Part shown: piece by piece, positions 61,501-64,000 of the stretch | Layout: each line of letters begins with the position of its first letter | Numbering within the stretch: the first letter of the stretch is position 1 | Assembly: GCA_027625915.1 (NCBI GenBank) | Contig: JANTQA010000051.1 | Span: 4,960,501 to 5,024,500 of the forward strand | Length of the DNA stretch: 64,000 nt | Direction: 5' to 3' | Source of the DNA: Anaeramoeba flamelloides | Lineage: Eukaryota > Metamonada > Anaeramoebidae | The notes under the pieces: model-generated | What the model was told of the DNA's origin: nothing | Database searches by the model: none | Seen by the model: the letters and a program-made list of their open reading frames with translations, nothing else | Program-made: the position numbers and the translations under genes

Positions 61501-61914
61501 ATTGTGAAATGCTTTACTGAATTATTCCAAGATGATGAATCAAAGGATTTTATTATTAAAGTTGAAGAGGATGAAGATGAGGATGAGGAAGAGGAAGAGG
61601 ATGAGGAAGAGGATGAGGATGAGGATGAGGAGAGAATAGAAGAAATTAAAGTGCACAAATTAGTGTTAATAATGAGATCTGGTTTATTTAAAAAAATGTT
61701 TAAAGAAGTAGAAGAGTCAATATCAGAAATAAACGATTTATCAGGATTATCTAGCTTTTCAATGGAAAATTTAATTGAATTTTTATATACTGGTTCTTTA
61801 GAAAACATAAAATCAGTAGATGATGCCGAAGAATTAATCAAGATGACAGAATATTTTATTCTTAATGACAAAAGATTACAAAATAAATGCCTCTCAATGT
61901 TTAATAACTTTTAA
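53221..61914 (+). CDS. Kelch / double-BTB protein 2, two exons split by a 7-kb intron, about 557 aa
   Basis: Exons 53221-53651 and 60672-61914; donor GTTTGT, acceptor ACAAAAG, phase 2, sum 1674 bases. The join yields YIFGGD-S-QFTLYYNTVHKIDIS, which restores a complete Kelch blade (compare YIFGGVNSVLKYYNDLYMLD in Kelch-BTB 1). Three blades come from exon 1 (KLYVFGG, YLYIFGG, SIYIFGG) and three from exon 2 (SLIIFGG, KMYLFNG, AWFFGG), a six-bladed propeller. First BTB at about 317-407 (FCDITF, IGAHKLIL); second at about 422-552 with KDFIIKV, an Asp/Glu run at about 441-466, IKVHKLVLIMRSGLFKKMF and LIEFLYTG. Residue numbers are for the joined model. Likely an oligomeric adaptor as for the other family members (inferred). 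Weak point: the intron is far longer than the rest; the halves could instead be two genes, but neither then has a complete propeller or a good start/stop. Confidence 0.82.
54211..54538. repeat. Composite GTTAGG/CCTAAC palindrome cluster, copy 2
   Basis: Begins with tandem GTAGAGTGCC, then a module pairing TTTCGAAATAAACCGAAAAT with its inverse, a second similar one, and a module pairing CCAGAATTCAAAAGAATTGA with TTCTTTTAAATTCTGG, each closing in AAAACCTAAC or AAAACCTAG. Confidence 0.75.
56320..57870. repeat. Possible old element with TCGCGAT-type inverted ends
   Basis: 56320-56480 and, inverted, 57740-57870 share scattered motifs such as ATTGCGATAGTAG / CTACTATCGCAA and AATCGCGATTA-like words. 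Pairing is loose, so this is a weak proposal; the interval also contains the 57294-57466 hairpin. Confidence 0.3.
57294..57466. repeat. Hairpin with nearly perfect 39-bp arms
   Basis: Arms 57294-57332 and 57428-57466 are inverted copies (core GGATTGTACAGGAAACACAT and inverse) with about one mismatch, separated by about 95 bases. It may be a 173-bp MITE; no other copy seen. Confidence 0.7.
58228..58525 (+). repeat. Dispersed repeat, family H, copy 2
   Basis: Partner of 50060-50345, same orientation, clearly similar from ACTAATCAACTTTC to GTATTTGCTTC. A T run of about 30 bases follows at 58560-58590. Confidence 0.75.
58788..59136. repeat. Perfect inverted repeat, 143-bp arms
   Basis: Arms 58788-58930 and 58994-59136 are exact inverted copies over every base I compared, around a 63-base spacer. 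Other inverted repeats in the window show clear divergence between arms, so this one is recent, kept by gene conversion, or an assembly fold-back. Confidence 0.92.
60030..60530. repeat. Composite GTTAGG/CCTAAC palindrome cluster, copy 3 (largest)
   Basis: The most complete member. It contains, in order: an outer GTTAGG...GAATTGAG module with its inverse at the far end, a TTTTGAGTTTTCTGTTAATTT block, a TTTTGAGTTTTCTATTTTATT block, a central palindrome GAAATAAACCGAAAATTTAT with its inverse, then inverse blocks with CCTAGAACACTTT. It ends CTAGGTACTTGACGGCACTC TACGG-like. The nested order suggests modules inserted into one another or expanded by fold-back copying. Confidence 0.75.
61564..61636 (+). 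repeat. GAK-type trinucleotide repeat coding an Asp/Glu run
   Basis: GAGGAT, GAAGAT and GAGGAA units inside exon 2 of Kelch-BTB gene 2. The resulting acidic run lies in the same loop of the second BTB as the EK run in the ILEI-BTB protein. Confidence 0.85.
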
Positions 61915-63544
61915 AATAATTAATTAATAATTTAGAAATTAAGATAAATTAGCATTATAGTTATTGATTTTATTTGAATTTCAAAAAGATAAAACGATTA
62001 TTAATAAAATTTAAATCTTCTCAGATACTTGATTTTTTTCATTTTTGGTTTTTGTTAGATTTTTAATATCATTAATTTTGGTTAAATCATCTTTAAAGCA
62101 GTCATAAAGGTATAAACTTGGCAGAATTATTATTCTGTTATAAAAAAATTTTTTTCAAACGAATTATTTTCAAATTAATTCAATATTTTTCCTTAGTTGA
62201 ATTAATTGTGAAAGAAAAATCAGAGGTGGGTGCAATGAAAATGATGAGGTGTGTTCTATTTTAGTGAATTTTAATTTCAAATGTTAACAAAAGTTAGTTC
62301 AAAGCAGAAAATTTTTTGAAAAACGAAAAAAAAAAACTAATAATTAATAAATCAGATTAGATCTGATTTTTTTTCAGTTGATAGATTTCAAAATTTGTTA
62401 CTAGCCTGAAATATAAAATTGAAAAAAAAATTCTTTGGGGATTATTATAATTAAGGAAGGCGTGTGTATTACAACATAGATATATAGTGTTTGAAATTTT
62501 CCTTTTCAAAATGAAAGTGTAAACTAGATTTAGAGATTATTGATAAATAGAGATAATTTTAAATCATCTTGTTTTAAAATTATTTTTTAAAGTTCTTTTA
62601 ATTTATTTAAAAAATACAATCTATTATTTTCATTGAAAGGAAATACCTTTAAAAAAATAATCAATATTTTCCATTTTTTCCTTCTGTTCATCTTTTTAAA
62701 AATGAAAGAACAAAAATTTATTTATCTAAAATGCTTTCTTATTATATAATAATTTCTATTTAATTAGTTAGTCAATTACATGAATTTAGAATTGTTCGAC
62801 TTGAAGGATAAATTAAATATTAAGGGTTATTAATTAATATTATTTTTGATTTCACATCAATTTCAAGAAATTATCCCTGTCATCAAGTGCCGTCAAGAAC
62901 TTAGAGTGCCTAGATTTTTTTTTATTTATCAAATATAAAAAAAATATAACTGTGATTTATCACACTTTCAACTAATTGAGTAAAATCTTAGATTTTGCTA
63001 TATTCGTTTACTTTTTGGAAAATATAATAATTCTTCCAACAATTATAATCCAACAATTCATTATAATTTTAATTATTCATTTCCTTTCTAAGATGTTTGA
63101 ATTATTCTGATTTTCTAAATAATTTTATTGTTAATTCTTTTTTAAAGTATTAATTATTCTTCTCAAAAAAAGAGATAATATTTTTAATTTATTTTTGAAT
63201 TTATTTTTCTTTTTAATTATTTTAAATTCTGAAATTTTCGAATTTGAATTCTGTTTTTAATTATAAGAAATGGTGTATTTCTGTTTTATTTTGTATATTA
63301 TTAAAAAGCATGAGATTAATACAAGAATGTAAATAATTTTGAGTTGTTTTTAACAAAATCGATTTTAAACAATATGTTAATTGACCTATTGTTAAAATTT
63401 TAAATAATCTAATTTTTAAATTATTTGTTCGTAAATTATTATGAAATCATTATTTATAATTTTTAGATGTTTATTTTGCTACTTTTAAATTATAATACTA
63501 TTTTTGACTTTTCTTCAAAGAAAATTCACAAATATTTAAATCTT
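61915..63544. other. Spacer downstream of Kelch-BTB gene 2
   Basis: AT-rich with no credible gene. It holds a composite palindrome fragment at 62881-63022 (CAAGTGCCGTCAAGAACTTA then GAGTGCCTAG). Confidence 0.45.
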
Positions 63545-63840
63545 TAATAAATCCTATAATAATCCTATTTTGTCTTTATTATGTTTTAATCTAAATTGAA
63601 CAATTATTTGATATAATAATATTAATTTTTTATTTATTTGATTTATAATCTCTTTAATAATTAAAATAAAATCATCTACCAACATTTTGAAATGATTTTT
63701 TAATGGTAAAAGTTTCAATAAAAGAAAATGGAAAAGTAAAACAGATAAAATAGGTGAGAATGAATATTCTTGGAATTTACCAAGTCCTTCTCCTTGATAA
63801 TACCTTAATACAAAAATTTTTGATAATTTTATTGAAAATA
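63545..63840 (-). pseudogene. Possible reverse-transcriptase relic (LINE-like)
   Basis: A minus-strand peptide reads QGEGLGKFQEYSFSPILSVL followed by LF, then KMLVDDFILII. The spacing recalls reverse-transcriptase palm motifs: QG...SP.L...LF, then the catalytic-type x-DD-x box (here VDDF). The region is very AT-rich, fragmentary and broken. A non-LTR retrotransposon is the most natural source, but the class cannot be proven from so short a piece, and chance similarity is possible. Confidence 0.28.
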
Positions 63841-63884
63841 ATTTTTTTTATTTTGTTTTTCTAATTATTTTATATTTGATTGAA

Positions 63885-64000
63885 TCAAAAATCAAAGATT
63901 TTACTCTATTCTTTTGAATTTTGGAAAAGTTAACTGCGTTTTTTTTTTTTAATTTTGAAAATAAGGAGAAAATTTTTGAAGTTTTCTTTTATATTTCTAA
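63885..64000. repeat. Composite palindrome family fragment at the window edge
   Basis: Contains AATCAAAGATTTTACTCTAT and TTCTTTTGAATTTTGGAAAA, then AATTTTGAAAATAAGG, matching modules in the clusters at 54211 and 60030. It is cut by the end of the window. Confidence 0.55.

Noticed and set aside
61371-61871. Serine-rich frame opposite the acidic run of Kelch-BTB 2
   Set aside because: It is the reverse complement of the GAK repeat and flanking BTB codons; the plus strand carries the domain.

Overview
This is a very AT-rich eukaryotic window with long homopolymers and TA runs. Its genes are split by GT-AG introns and its proteins carry charged low-complexity runs (EN, EK, ED, NK). The mix of BTB, Kelch, Sel1 and ILEI-type proteins, plus an actin-related protein and a BFR1-like protein, points to a free-living amoeboid protist. 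An Anaeramoeba-like genome is my best guess, inferred from protein content and style; no rRNA or other marker is present to prove it. I saw no convincing tRNA, rRNA, CRISPR array or bacterial-type operon.

Layout. (1) 1-546, minus: 5' part of an unrecognised gene cut by the window edge. (2) 5766-9533, minus: four-exon BFR1-like coiled-coil, basic protein. (3) 10797-14920, plus: three-exon protein with the order ILEI, double BTB, ILEI. (4) 18020-22931, minus: two-exon Sel1-repeat, ankyrin, double-BTB protein. (5) 26922-28415, minus: intronless BTB-BACK protein with a C-terminal glutamine-amidotransferase-like region. (6) 31478-33143, minus: two-exon divergent actin-related protein. (7) 39072-39996, plus: taxilin-like coiled-coil gene with a reading-frame change at an A run. 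(8) 44064-45969, minus: two-exon Kelch, double-BTB protein. (9) 53221-61914, plus: Kelch, double-BTB protein whose two exons are about 7 kb apart. (10) 63545-63840, minus: weak reverse-transcriptase-like relic. All exon joins were found by eye from splice motifs, reading phase and domain continuity; no transcript data were available.

The main biological theme is a set of four proteins (3, 4, 8, 9) that share one C-terminal tandem BTB module. Each carries a different N-terminal module: ILEI, Sel1 plus ankyrin, or Kelch propeller. BTB proteins of this kind are usually oligomerising adaptors, often for cullin-3 ubiquitin ligases, so the set looks like a lineage-expanded adaptor family with swapped recognition modules. 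In three of the four, a charged repeat run sits in the same loop of the second BTB. In protein 3 both ILEI domains are cut by a phase-2 intron at the same position, so the domain was apparently copied with its intron.

The spaces between and inside genes are filled with small non-autonomous repeats: seven roughly 200-bp Tc1/mariner-like hairpin elements clustered at 36.5-49.3 kb, two 420-bp foldback elements, a family of composite palindromes bounded by GTTAGG/CCTAAC, several other dispersed repeats, and one perfect 143-bp inverted repeat. These repeats account for part of the unusually long introns.
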